Assembly (NCBI RefSeq): GCF_007829335.1
Contig: NZ_VIWO01000005.1
Span: 535,323 to 599,322, forward strand
Direction: 5' to 3'
DNA length: 64,000 nt
Origin: Chitinophaga polysaccharea
Lineage (GTDB): Bacteria; Bacteroidota; Bacteroidia; Chitinophagales; Chitinophagaceae
Positions within the stretch are counted from its first letter, which is position 1. Every line of letters begins with the position of its first letter. The notes under the pieces were generated by a model. That model did not search any database. It had not been told where the DNA came from and saw nothing but the letters and a program-made list of their open reading frames with translations. Below are positions 46,936-55,234 of the stretch, piece by piece. The translations under genes were made by a program, and so were the position numbers.

Positions 46936-47451
46936 TCAGCTGGTGACATTGAAACTATCATCGTATTCCACAGTCCCCTCTGGTATATCTCCTGTAAATG
47001 ACTGTACCTGGAAATACTCCGCAGGAGCATGCAGGTACTGCAAACGGGCATCACTCCTGAATCCGAACCGGCCATAATAGGAAGGTTCGCCCAGCACCAC
47101 GCAGCCGGCTGCGTGCAACTCGCGCAATGCGTCAATGGCGGCCCTGATCAGGCCAGAACCCACGCCAGACCCTTGCCTGGAAGGGATCACGGATACAGGT
47201 CCCAGTCCGAACCAGCCTTCACTTCCTGAAGAAATGGATACCCGCGATATAGCGATATGTCCTATCAATACTCCCTCCTCCTCTGCTACCAGAGAAATGG
47301 TCAGCCGACCATTTGCGCGCAGGGCTTTTATGATGAATGATTCCGTTCCACTGCTATATGCAGCTGAGGCAAACGCAGTTTTTGTTACCTGGTCGATAGC
47401 GTTGATGTCAGAAGGCTCTTCCCTCCTGATAGTATAATTGTATTTGTGCAT
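46936..47451 (-). CDS. GNAT-family N-acetyltransferase (YhbS-like)
   Basis: 171 residues from Met at 47451 (MHKYNYTIRREEPSD), preferred over 47508 because the 19 extra residues do not fit the family. The acetyl-CoA site is LGPVSVIPSRQGSGVGSGLI and the following GCVVLGEPSYYGRFGF is the standard YhbS-type ending of the fold. The substrate is unknown. Convergent with the glycosyltransferase. Confidence 0.88.
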   Translation of the reverse strand: MHKYNYTIRREEPSDINAIDQVTKTAFASAAYSSGTESFIIKALRANGRLTISLVAEEEGVLIGHIAISRVSISSGSEGWFGLGPVSVIPSRQGSGVGSGLIRAAIDALRELHAAGCVVLGEPSYYGRFGFRSDARLQYLHAPAEYFQVQSFTGDIPEGTVEYDDSFNVTS

Positions 47452-47866
47452 TACTGATAGAATTAAATAAATAGAAGATACTTCTACTGCTGAAAGCGCA
47501 GAAGCCATGAATAGAATTATCAGCTGAAAATGTAATTACCTGGGTGGTAATTACTGTAATACAATATCCATCATACGCTCAAATTGAAGAAAAGTAGTAT
47601 TCCTCCCTAAAATAAAGAAAACTTTGATACAACCTTCAAAACGGGGAGACATATTTTTTATGTTATCCATAAACAGTTTTATGAAAAGGAAATATTGAAA
47701 AGAGGATCTGCGGGTGGGCAAGATCAGGAAATTCCTGTAACCAGGTCCCTGGTGGTGGCCTGTTCCTGGCCGGCGTATGAACATTTGTGTAACAAATTTG
47801 GTGATTATTAGCATTGTTCCATTTTTAAATATGCTTCTTTTGCTGCTCTAACCAAATAACCACGAT
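47452..47866. other. Intergenic region with a perfect inverted repeat
   Basis: GTAATTACC (47532-47540), 5 bases, GGTAATTAC (47546-47554) is a perfect 9-bp palindrome of operator size, 80 bases upstream of the GNAT gene and 310 bases before the GH11-like gene. An 87-codon minus-strand ORF across it (47551-47814) has no family marks and was not called. Confidence 0.4.
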
Positions 47867-48631
47867 ATGAAAAAACAAACCTCACTCACAAGAGTAACCA
47901 GGAAGGTTACTTTTGGCGCTGCTGCAATCGTTGCATTTGCAGGCGCTACAATTTTAACAAGCTGTAAAAAAGAGGCAAAGACCCAGCCCGGGGCAGTTGG
48001 TATTGAGGGTCTTTCCAAAGCTGAAGTTGCGGCCCAATTCTACCAATCGGGTACACATAACGGCTTCTTCTGGTCACTTTGGAAAAGTGATGGTGCTACC
48101 GGTACCGTTAATTACGCAAATGGCGCCGGCGGAAATTACAGCGTTAACTGGAACGGATTTAACGGCAATTTTACCTGCGGCAAAGGCTATCCGGTAGGCT
48201 CGGCATCCTACAAAATAGGATATAATCTGGGTACTTATTCAAATTCTGGCGGTGGTACTTTTGGCTGGTATGGATGGAGCAGAAACCCATACTATGAGTA
48301 TTATGTGAATGAAACATGGGGTGCAGTATCACCGCATACCGGCACTTATTTAGGGACATTTGAAAGCGATGGTGCCGGTTATAACGTATGGACCCGCTGG
48401 GTGACAGGTAAAAATATCGATGGGGGTGATGGCTTCAGACAGATTTACAGCTCCAGGGTTACAAAAGTTACTACCGGGCAAAACCGCGTCATTACTTTTG
48501 CCAACCACTATAACAAGTGGAGTAGTTTAGGATATACGCTTGGTCAGTTAAATATTCCGGCTATTATGGTTTCAGAGACCTGGGGCTCTAATACTAATGG
48601 CAATATTAACTGCACGATTTGGATGCAATAA
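47867..48631 (+). CDS. GH11 endo-beta-1,4-xylanase-like lipoprotein
   Basis: 254 residues with a lipoprotein signal (lipobox ILTSC, Cys33), so tethered to a membrane. From residue 60 it follows the GH11 jelly roll: SGTHNGFFWSLWKS, VNYANGAGGNYSVNWNGFNG, GKGYPVG, then PYYEYYVNETWG with the nucleophile Glu144, the strand TFANHYNKWSSLGY, and VSETWGSNTNG with the acid/base Glu237. The second signature has Thr where most GH11 enzymes have Gly/Ala, so it is a divergent member. GH11 is uncommon in this phylum and no other xylan genes are adjacent. Activity on xylan is inferred. Confidence 0.83.
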   Translation: MKKQTSLTRVTRKVTFGAAAIVAFAGATILTSCKKEAKTQPGAVGIEGLSKAEVAAQFYQSGTHNGFFWSLWKSDGATGTVNYANGAGGNYSVNWNGFNGNFTCGKGYPVGSASYKIGYNLGTYSNSGGGTFGWYGWSRNPYYEYYVNETWGAVSPHTGTYLGTFESDGAGYNVWTRWVTGKNIDGGDGFRQIYSSRVTKVTTGQNRVITFANHYNKWSSLGYTLGQLNIPAIMVSETWGSNTNGNINCTIWMQ

Positions 48632-48656
48632 GCGCTGGTTTAAATTAATAACAGAC

Positions 48657-48689
48657 AAATACTGCCTGGATTCCTGCCAGGCAGTATTT
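48657..48689 (+). terminator. Hairpin after the GH11-like gene
   Basis: AAATACTGCCTGG (48657-48669) pairs with CCAGGCAGTATTT (48677-48689), a perfect 13-bp stem 26 bases after the stop. Little T-run follows beyond the stem. Confidence 0.6.
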
Positions 48690-48756
48690 AGTGCGGGTAC
48701 TTCCTATCACTTGCCCGGATTAAGAATGTCTCTTTAATATTATTTAACAATTAGCT

Positions 48757-49263
48757 ATGATGAGATCGATACCTTATTTTCTTGTATTTTTCATTTTTGC
48801 TCTTTCTGCCTGCCATTCACCGAATCCTAAAAACATTGAAGGGAATAAAAAAATTCTAATCGGAAAATGGCATAGATTTTCAATAGCAAATGGATATAGC
48901 GAATTTGATATTGATTCGCAATACATAGTTTTTTATAATCAGAAAGTTGGCCGGTTCGATCTTCCTTACAAAATAGAAAATGATTCTTTGAAATACCTTA
49001 CAAATCAATACGCGGCTAAGATTACCTACTATGGTGACTCAGTACTTTTTGAAGGCAACGACAGTACCGAAGCCACTTTGTATAGATTTAAAGAATCGCG
49101 TCTTCCTTTTAAAACAATTCCCGAAGTAAAAGATTCTTTGTCATTTGCATCGTACATCGCAGGTTTCGATAAAAGATTAACCCAGGAATTTGAGAAAGCC
49201 GGAATAAAAATTTCTACGCCGGAGGAGCCCGTGTATGAAGAACTGTTAAAAAAGCGGGAGTGA
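48757..49263 (+). CDS. Small lipoprotein of unknown function
   Basis: 168 residues; signal MMRSIPYFLVFFIFALSAC with lipobox LSAC. The mature part starts with LIGKWHRFSIANGYSEFDI and continues as a series of short strands (YIVFYNQKVGRFDLPYKI, KITYYGDSVLFEG), reminiscent of lipocalin-like beta-barrel proteins. No function can be assigned. It is followed without gap by an HTH remnant. Confidence 0.65.
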   Translation: MMRSIPYFLVFFIFALSACHSPNPKNIEGNKKILIGKWHRFSIANGYSEFDIDSQYIVFYNQKVGRFDLPYKIENDSLKYLTNQYAAKITYYGDSVLFEGNDSTEATLYRFKESRLPFKTIPEVKDSLSFASYIAGFDKRLTQEFEKAGIKISTPEEPVYEELLKKRE

Positions 49264-49512
49264 GATATCAGTAATATCGAAAATGGGGAGAAAATTTTAC
49301 GCTTACGACCTTTCTTGAAATTGCAAAAGGGTTTAAACGTTCATTCCAAGCACTTACTGGATCACAATTTTAAATTCTTGAAAGAGGATTAGAAAAAAAG
49401 CGCTCTGTCAAGGATGATTTTTCTATAACGCTCCAGCAACGGACCAACGCTGTAAAAATCATCATGGAACAGGGTGCAAGCCCCGCGGCAGCGCAGACCA
49501 AACAAAATTAGA
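49264..49512 (+). pseudogene. Broken XRE-family helix-turn-helix gene
   Basis: Directly after the lipoprotein stop, the frame reads DISNIENG, the usual recognition-helix end of XRE regulators. After a one-base shift it continues ENFTLTTFLEIAKGFKRSF, the usual next helix, then meets TAA and continues in frame with ILERGLEKKRSVKDDFSI and NAVKIIMEQGASPAAAQ to TAG at 49510-49512. The start of the domain is missing. At least one frameshift and one internal stop make it non-functional. This is the left edge of the decayed, AT-rich region. Confidence 0.5.
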
Positions 49513-49595
49513 TCGCCTCTTAATATTGGAAACCTCCGCAGATATATTGCTGTTGTTTTAAAGGCGCAAGTGTATTCGATTCCTCCTTTTTATAG

Positions 49596-50063
49596 CTAAT
49601 CTTCTAGGTACTTAGAAAAGGATTCAACAACAATTTGTTTAAATTGATCACAAGCATATATAGATATAACAGTCCTTTTATTGTCAGTTGTATATGGGAA
49701 AAAAGTGTTTGAATATTCAATACAAGGGCCTTTTTTCCAATTGTATCCGTATCCCTCTATTCCGGTAAACTTAACATCATATGGTCCATACTGCCCTTCC
49801 AATGTCGGTAAAATTGAGCTTGTATCTGTTAATAGAAAATATACACCGGCTATAGTATTATTCAGCACCGAAATACCCAGGTGATCGATACCCACTGGAA
49901 GCTGATCCTGTTCCAACAAATAGTCTATTTTAAAAGGAAAAAAGGAAAAGCTGACATCTAGTTTCTTTTCAACATCTTTAATAGGAGCAAATCCTTTATA
50001 ATTACCAATGCTGTCTCCCAGATGATAGGTCTTAAGTACCTCCAATACATTACTATTATTCAT
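49596..50063 (-). CDS. Hypothetical protein, tandem paralogue 1 (signal peptide out of frame)
   Basis: 155 residues from the ATG at 50063; key stretches are VLKTYHLGDSIGNYKGFAPI, VYFLLTDTSSILPTLEGQYG and YGYNWKKGPC. It is a clear paralogue of the gene at 50184-50739. In frame with it, upstream to about 50130, lies what looks like a signal peptide (GWFFTIIFLLVLIQDVNSHA), but the only ATG there (50137-50139) is one base out of frame. Either the export signal has been lost by a frameshift or an unusual start is used. Function unknown. Confidence 0.55.
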   Translation of the reverse strand: MNNSNVLEVLKTYHLGDSIGNYKGFAPIKDVEKKLDVSFSFFPFKIDYLLEQDQLPVGIDHLGISVLNNTIAGVYFLLTDTSSILPTLEGQYGPYDVKFTGIEGYGYNWKKGPCIEYSNTFFPYTTDNKRTVISIYACDQFKQIVVESFSKYLED

Positions 50064-50183
50064 TGCGTGTGAATTAACATCCTGAATTAATACCAGGAGG
50101 AATATTATTGTAAAAAACCAACCTTTCTTTACATTTCATACAATAGCCAGGGAGTTCAGTATATTGGATTTCTCTGTTTAAAA

Positions 50184-50739
50184 CTAATCCTTTATGTACT
50201 TAGATATCGATTTAACAGTAATTTGCTTCATTTTATCGCAAATGTATAGTGATATAACAGCTCTTTTATCCTGACTTGTATAAGGAGTTGTAGTATTTGT
50301 GCATATCAAACATGGATTTCTTTTCCAATTATATCCATAACCGTCACCGATGCCTGTGAACTTGGTGTCATGTGGGCCATATTCGGCTTCAAGAGTTGAT
50401 AAAATAGTACTGGTATCCTTTAAAAGAAAATAAACACCAGCTATATTGCCATCAAGTACTGATACTCCTATATCTTCAATGCCAGATGGTAGCTTTTCCT
50501 GAATTAACAAATAGTCAATTAAAAGGGAAGAAATTTAAAACAGTAGTCATACACTCTCCCACTTGCCCTATTGGAATAAATCCTTTATAGTGATCGATAC
50601 TATTGTTCAAATGATATGTTTTCAGTACTTTTATTAGCACATCGCTCGTCATTGCCTTTGATTTTGCATACGGTATAAAAAACAAGTTAAATATAATAGT
50701 CAGATAAAAGGTCACATCTTTAATAAAAAAAGAATCCAT
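50184..50739 (-). pseudogene. Frameshifted tandem paralogue 2
   Basis: The first 74 codons (50739-50515) encode a signal peptide (FYLTIIFNLFFIPYAKSKA) and VLKTYHLNNSIDHYKGFIPI, ending after FFPFN. The homologous rest continues in another frame (YLLIQEKLPSGIEDIGVSVL, VYFLLKDTSTILSTLEAEYG). Comparison with paralogue 1 (FFPFKIDYLL) places a single-base deletion next to the TTTTAA at about 50518-50523. Paralogue 1 has the opposite defect, a broken signal peptide with an intact body. Confidence 0.65.
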
Positions 50740-50970
50740 TAAAAAGATTTTTTTTCGTGGTTTTTAGCAACATAATATACTACTAATGTAAACAGAAGAG
50801 CCGAATTACGCTCGCTACTTAGCTCTGATAAAAAATAACTATATTATTTCAAAAACAACATAGATTACCATTGACAATTTACTTGGTAATTGGCATTAGA
50901 AGTAGTTCCACCGGACCTGTATCCTGGAAATATTGCAGATCCGGGCATATATTTTAAAAATAAAGGAAAA

Positions 50971-51384
50971 ATGAAAAAATTACCTCTTTTAGGGATTATT
51001 CTTACTGCCCTACTTTTTATAAGTAAGATTAATAAAGGTCAAGAAAAGATTAATAAAAACTTTGACGAGTTAATTTGTAAAGAATGGAAGCTACAGTCCT
51101 ATGAAGAAAAAGGAAAAAAATTCCCGCCTGCTCCGGAACAAAAAGGAGATAAAATGATATTCTATAAGGATAACAAAGTAAAATCAGTTGAGTCTGGATA
51201 TATCCAAAATGGCATTTGGAAATATGATGCTACCAAAAGTATACTGACCGTCATTGATAATGATACAAAAGAAAAGGCAGTAATGAAAGTAATTAAATTA
51301 ACTAATGATGAGTGCATATTGGAATATAAAGACCCGGAAGGAATCATGCTAAAAATGTATATGCTACCTGTCAAAAAAGTATGA
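50971..51384 (+). CDS. Small secreted lipocalin-like protein
   Basis: 137 residues from ATG 50971, chosen because MKKLPLLGIILTALLF is a signal peptide; the in-frame start at 50890 places 27 polar residues before it. The mature part is strand-rich (CKEWKLQSYEEKGKKF, KMIFYKDNKVKSVESG, GIWKYDATKSILTVIDN) like lipocalin-like DUFs of Bacteroidota. Its last 21 bases overlap the 3' end of the convergent DUF1016 gene. Function unknown. Confidence 0.65.
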   Translation: MKKLPLLGIILTALLFISKINKGQEKINKNFDELICKEWKLQSYEEKGKKFPPAPEQKGDKMIFYKDNKVKSVESGYIQNGIWKYDATKSILTVIDNDTKEKAVMKVIKLTNDECILEYKDPEGIMLKMYMLPVKKV

Positions 51385-52404
51385 TTTGATTATACCAAAA
51401 GAGAGCGACAATATAGTATTCGAAGCTATCAAATACATGTCAAAAATCTCGTGAAGCTTTTTCTGGAGTATATTTTTATCGGGAAGCTTGGTCTGATATT
51501 CCGCAATAAGCGTTGGCGACATGCACCGACTTAGTGTATATTCGACTACTTCTTTGTCTTTATCTTTACAGAGTAAGATGCCAATACTCGGATTTTCATT
51601 GTCGTTTTTAACGTCTCTATCCAATGCTTCCAGATATAAATTGATTTGTCCCATATGCTCTGGTTTAAATCTATCTGCCTTTAGCTCAATTGCCACTAAA
51701 CACTGCAATGCCCTGTGATAAAATAATAGATCAATATAAAAATCATAGTTCCCAACCTGGACCTTATATTCTTCAGCAACAAATAAAAAATCCTTTCCTA
51801 ATTCAAGAATAAAATTCTTCATTTGTCTTATCAATCCTTTTTGCAGATCATTTTCGTTAAAAGACTCCTGAAGGTTCAGAAAATCGAATATATAACTATC
51901 TTTAAACCTGTTAGTTACATTAGGATGAATTTCTCTCAGCACTGCTGAGAGTTTTGAATTACCGATTACTGTCCGTTCAAAAATGCTGCTATTAATCTGT
52001 CTATCCAACTCTCTTGTACTATATTTTTCCTGAATACATAGCTTGAGATAAAATTCACGTTCATCTTGTGATTTAGCACGACTAAAAATAGTTAGATTAT
52101 TAGTCCAGGTGACCTCTTTTAACAAGGGCATAAGCTCCGGAGAAGATTCATATGCCTCATAAAACTGTTTCATACGCCATAGATTCTTGTCGGAGAATCC
52201 CTTAAGTTCAGGCTCATTGCCTCGTATATACGCCGCTAACTCATCAACAACGGATTGTCCCCACTCTGCACATTTCACCTTTCTACTAATGTATTCACCA
52301 ATATTCCAATACAGGCTGATTAATTCTGTATTAACTGATCTTATAGCAGCAATACGAGAATTTCTGATCAGTTGAATTACCTCTAAAAATTGTTTGCTCA
52401 ACAT
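51364..52404 (-). CDS. DUF1016/YhcG-type PDDEXK nuclease domain protein
   Basis: 346 residues. The N-terminal DUF1016 helical part reads ISLYWNIGEYISRKVKCAEWG and GFSDKNLWRMKQFYEAY. The C-terminal PD-(D/E)XK nuclease part has VGNYDFYIDLLFYHRALQCLVAIELKA (Asp, and the ELK triad) and GQINLYLEALDRD. YhcG-like proteins are frequent in defence islands and near restriction systems. The last 20 residues (LIASNTILSLSFGIIKSYF) look like read-through into neighbouring sequence: the usual stop near KKLHEIF is absent, and the gene overlaps the convergent one by 21 bases. Confidence 0.87.
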   Translation of the reverse strand: MLSKQFLEVIQLIRNSRIAAIRSVNTELISLYWNIGEYISRKVKCAEWGQSVVDELAAYIRGNEPELKGFSDKNLWRMKQFYEAYESSPELMPLLKEVTWTNNLTIFSRAKSQDEREFYLKLCIQEKYSTRELDRQINSSIFERTVIGNSKLSAVLREIHPNVTNRFKDSYIFDFLNLQESFNENDLQKGLIRQMKNFILELGKDFLFVAEEYKVQVGNYDFYIDLLFYHRALQCLVAIELKADRFKPEHMGQINLYLEALDRDVKNDNENPSIGILLCKDKDKEVVEYTLSRCMSPTLIAEYQTKLPDKNILQKKLHEIFDMYLIASNTILSLSFGIIKSYFFDR

Positions 52405-52499
52405 AGACGCAATATTCGTCTTTGCAGGAATAGGACTTTCTAAGCTGAAGTTAACAATACAAGATTAACAAATCTTAAAAATAGCGATCTGATATACCT

Positions 52500-52671
52500 T
52501 TAAAAAAAAAGCGTGATACATTCTTTTGAATTGTATCACGCTTTTGTGATCCCCTTGGGACTATATCAATGCCTTATAAATCGCGGCTTTTCTGGGTTTT
52601 AAAAGTTAGTGTAACCTTTTTTGTTCCCTCCCGGATTAGCTTATTTTGATCAGGTTTGAAAGAACTTTATA
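52500..52671 (-). ncRNA. Putative small RNA or attenuated leader
   Basis: A minus-strand TACCTTTG (52678-52685) fits the -7 consensus; a TTG is 23 bases further up (slightly far). Transcription from about 52671 would end at the terminator 52508-52544, giving an RNA of about 170 nt with no coding potential. It could be an sRNA, an attenuator for the DUF1016 gene, or the 3' region of the DUF5677-like transcript. The 52405-52792 gap holds no protein gene. Confidence 0.3.
52508..52544 (-). terminator. Strong intrinsic terminator, minus-strand orientation
   Basis: GCGTGATACA (52511-52520) pairs with TGTATCACGC (52532-52541), with A/T extensions. On the minus strand the stem is followed by nine T. 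It lies 104 bases upstream of the DUF1016 start and 250 bases after the DUF5677-like stop. Confidence 0.8.
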
Positions 52672-52792
52672 TCCCGACAAAGGTACAAAAACCCTTGCTA
52701 AATAAGCACAAACAAGGATAAAATATATTACTTACCATCCATACGGCAAAGTATATACGACTTAAATTGGGTGAAGACGTGAAGCATCAATA

Positions 52793-53602
52793 TTACTTCA
52801 TACCATCTATTAAAACCTCCTCAAGTCTGTCTTTATATGTTCCTCCCAACTCAGAGAGATCTATCCGTTCTTTTTCTGATTTGCAATAAAACAAGAAAAA
52901 CTTCAGAGTCATATCGAGCCACATTGATGTTCCTTCGTAAATGTATTCTGCCAATACTTGCTCTTTATTTTCATCCGATTGCTTGTCTGAGTCAATTACT
53001 GCAATGGGGCCGCCGTGAATATATGCAGACGTTACTGAAAAATGTACTATCCGCGTTCTGTAATATTTATGCCACTCTTCGCCTTCTCCATATCCTGGCA
53101 AGTCTTTTACAAGATCGGTTAATTTTGTGGACAATGTTGCAAATCCAAACTCTTTCTCCGCTCTATTCAATACTGATTGATCTGAGATGTTTTGATTAGC
53201 AAAGAACCTTTCCTTTATACGCTCTTTTGGTTCTTCATTCCCTTCTCCTTTTTCAAACCTGAAATTCAGTTCCCCATAATCGTGCGCCCGTAGGTGTACC
53301 GAATATCTTTCTATAACATCTATATCATCAAAAAGAGCATACTTAATCACTAGATAGCTATATTTAAGCCAATATTCCATAATTGCTCTATAAATTATAA
53401 AGCAACAGTGATAGTTCTTTTGCAAACGTAAAGTAAAAAGTGCGTCAACCAAGTCGGTCATTTTCTCCTGAAATTGCCAAAATGGTTTTCTTGCATCCTC
53501 AGAAAGCGGTTGTGGTGTTACTTCATTTGTTCCCTGGTACAAAGAAAGAAATCTAGTCTTTGCTTCTTCAAAAATGGAAAGGGCAGTGGTAATATCGTTC
53601 AT
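52793..53602 (-). CDS. Hypothetical protein, DUF5677-like
   Basis: 269 residues, helical. The segment CCFIIYRAIMEYWLKYSYLVIKYAL resembles the core of DUF5677-type proteins (a helix with an R-x3-EYWLKY pattern), and a later YYRTRIVHFSVTSAYIHGG has the R-x3-HFS pattern found there. No signal peptide or membrane segment. It lies between nuclease and regulator genes in the AT-rich region. No biochemical role is known to me; family assignment is tentative. Confidence 0.55.
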   Translation of the reverse strand: MNDITTALSIFEEAKTRFLSLYQGTNEVTPQPLSEDARKPFWQFQEKMTDLVDALFTLRLQKNYHCCFIIYRAIMEYWLKYSYLVIKYALFDDIDVIERYSVHLRAHDYGELNFRFEKGEGNEEPKERIKERFFANQNISDQSVLNRAEKEFGFATLSTKLTDLVKDLPGYGEGEEWHKYYRTRIVHFSVTSAYIHGGPIAVIDSDKQSDENKEQVLAEYIYEGTSMWLDMTLKFFLFYCKSEKERIDLSELGGTYKDRLEEVLIDGMK

Positions 53603-53767
53603 GCTATATTTATTTAATAACCGATTATTTTTAAAGATAAACGTATCTTTTAAAGGAATAGACCTTTTAAAATTATATCAAAACCCTTTCCTATTGCAAT
53701 TTCTTAGAAGAAGGTATAACAAATATTTGCTCGATATTATCTAACTCAAGAGGTTTACCCCAGAATA

Positions 53768-53983
53768 TCAGTATGTTAGGAATTTTGAAACGGCCTGCTC
53801 CCCCAACCCTGTAAAGCCGCAAAATTCTTGCACCGTCACCAGATCACCCCTCTTTTTACCTTTGGCCTCGCGGATCAGCTGCAGCATCTTTCTTGCGGTG
53901 CGTTCACTCCTGCCGATGATATTCCGGATGCCTTTTGCATAAATCACTATGCGATTAGGTATTAAAGTGCACGAATTCGGCAT
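53768..53983 (-). CDS. Small helix-turn-helix protein of a Bacteroidota family
   Basis: 71 residues. The core IIGRSERTARKMLQLIREAKGK and the C-terminal LVTVQEFCGFTGLGEQAVSKFL match a small DNA-binding family common in Bacteroidota, often near phages and other mobile DNA. The N-terminus NRIVIYAKGIRN is typical of the family; the first 10 residues may be extra, but no later Met is suitable. Probably a transcription regulator; target unknown. Confidence 0.6.
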   Translation of the reverse strand: MPNSCTLIPNRIVIYAKGIRNIIGRSERTARKMLQLIREAKGKKRGDLVTVQEFCGFTGLGEQAVSKFLTY

Positions 53984-54125
53984 AATCGGAATGAAAATTT
54001 TGTTGAGCTAAAATGCCGGCTTAGTTTGGTGTGGTTAAATGCAAATTTACTGCATCCTGCGCAGATGTGAGCCTAACGGGCTTGGCTATGTGAAAGCCCC
54101 TATTGTTCCTTAAAATTGTTTTCAA

Positions 54126-54892
54126 ATGGCAAAACAAAATGGAATCGTCCCCTTGAAAGGGACCATCGGCAACATTACCTTTTTATAAGGCCACCTGGCT
54201 CGCGGGAAAGGCGGTGTGGACGGAAATCGTATTGCTAATGATGCCGCGCTTGTCCGTACACGGGAGAATGGAGCGGAATTTGGCAGGGCCGGTAAAGCTG
54301 GCAAGTTACTAAGAACGGCTTTCTGGGCAATGCTGTTAAATGCCAGTGATAGTTATCTGGCTTCCCGGTTAACCCGTGATATGTTGAAAGTAATTCAAGC
54401 CGATGCTAAAGTGTTCGCGGTCAACGCAATGTTATAGATGGTGAAGCGGAGCTCCTGAGTGGGTTTGAATTAAATATCAACGCACGGCTCGCCAGTACAC
54501 TGTTTGCACCTTATTCGGCGGCAATTGATAGGGCGACCGGTGTACTCAAAGTTGATATCCCTGCCTTCATACTTATTAACATGGTAGCGGCGCCAGGTGG
54601 TGCCACCCATTTTAAAGTTATGGTTGCCGGTGCGGAGATTGATTTCGAGGCCGAAATTTTTGTCAACGGCAATGCTGCAAGTGCAGAACTGGCCATCAAT
54701 GCCACCGCAACTGCTGTGATGAATCTGTCCGTAAATGTGACGGCAAACAGCACAAAACCGCTGTTTCTTGCTCTCGGTGTAGAATTCTATCAGCAGGTTA
54801 ACGGGGCTCTCTATAGCCTTAAAAACGGGGCATTCAATACCCTTGCTTTGGTGAGTATTTCCGGTATACCGGCGGCGCCTGATGGAGTGTAA
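54126..54892 (+). pseudogene. Frameshifted conserved Bacteroidota gene of unknown function
   Basis: The ATG at 54126 starts MAKQNGIVPLKGTIGNITF, followed at once by TAA. The homologous sequence continues in another frame (GGVDGNRIANDAALVRTREN, GRAGKAGKLLRTAFWAMLLN) to about 54410. It then shifts again and runs on as VIDGEAELLSGFELNIN and, from before 54581, VAAPGGATHFKVMVAGAEID to the TAA at 54890-54892. Two frameshifts are thus needed, near 54178 and near 54415. In Bacteroidota genomes the intact protein is about 250 residues and is often followed by a small membrane protein like the next gene. Function unknown. Confidence 0.65.
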
Positions 54893-54941
54893 TAATCAGC
54901 TGGCCGTCATGGCCAGATCTTTTAACTTCTAAAAAGTGTGT

Positions 54942-55151
54942 ATGAAACTTATACAACGTTTCGCCGCATCAACACCACCTTTTTTTAGTAAGGTGCGCAA
55001 TACAGGTTTGATCCTGACTGCAATAAGTGCCGCTCTGATGGGGATTCCGGCTATCCCTGCCATCATTATCAAAGTAGTCGGTTATCTGGCTGTCGCCGGC
55101 ACCGTTATGAGTGGAGTGAGTCAGGCAGCAGTTCAAAAAGAAGGCAGTTAG
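54942..55151 (+). CDS. Small membrane protein, partner of the preceding broken gene
   Basis: 69 residues from ATG 54942; a GTG two codons upstream is less likely. It has a basic N-terminus (MKLIQRFAASTPPFFSKVRN) and two hydrophobic segments (LILTAISAALMGIPAIPA and VVGYLAVAGTVMSGVSQ). Such proteins recur after MAKQNGI-type genes across Bacteroidota, often in several copies per genome. A holin-like or membrane-anchor role is possible but unproven. It seems intact although its partner is broken. Confidence 0.6.
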   Translation: MKLIQRFAASTPPFFSKVRNTGLILTAISAALMGIPAIPAIIIKVVGYLAVAGTVMSGVSQAAVQKEGS

Positions 55152-55234
55152 TCTACTGTTAAATAGTTTTCGGCTAAGGTGTGGTTACCTTTGGGATTTG
55201 TTTGGTGTAAAGGCTTCCGCGCAAGCGGGGGCCT

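Noticed and set aside
47551..47814. 87-codon minus-strand ORF before the GH11-like gene
   Set aside because: Composition unlike a protein, overlaps a palindrome and the promoter region of a plus-strand gene.
52545..52600. tRNA-like 3' end as an integration site
   Set aside because: A short T-arm-like stretch is visible but no cloverleaf can be drawn around it and no integrase gene is adjacent; kept only as a side remark.
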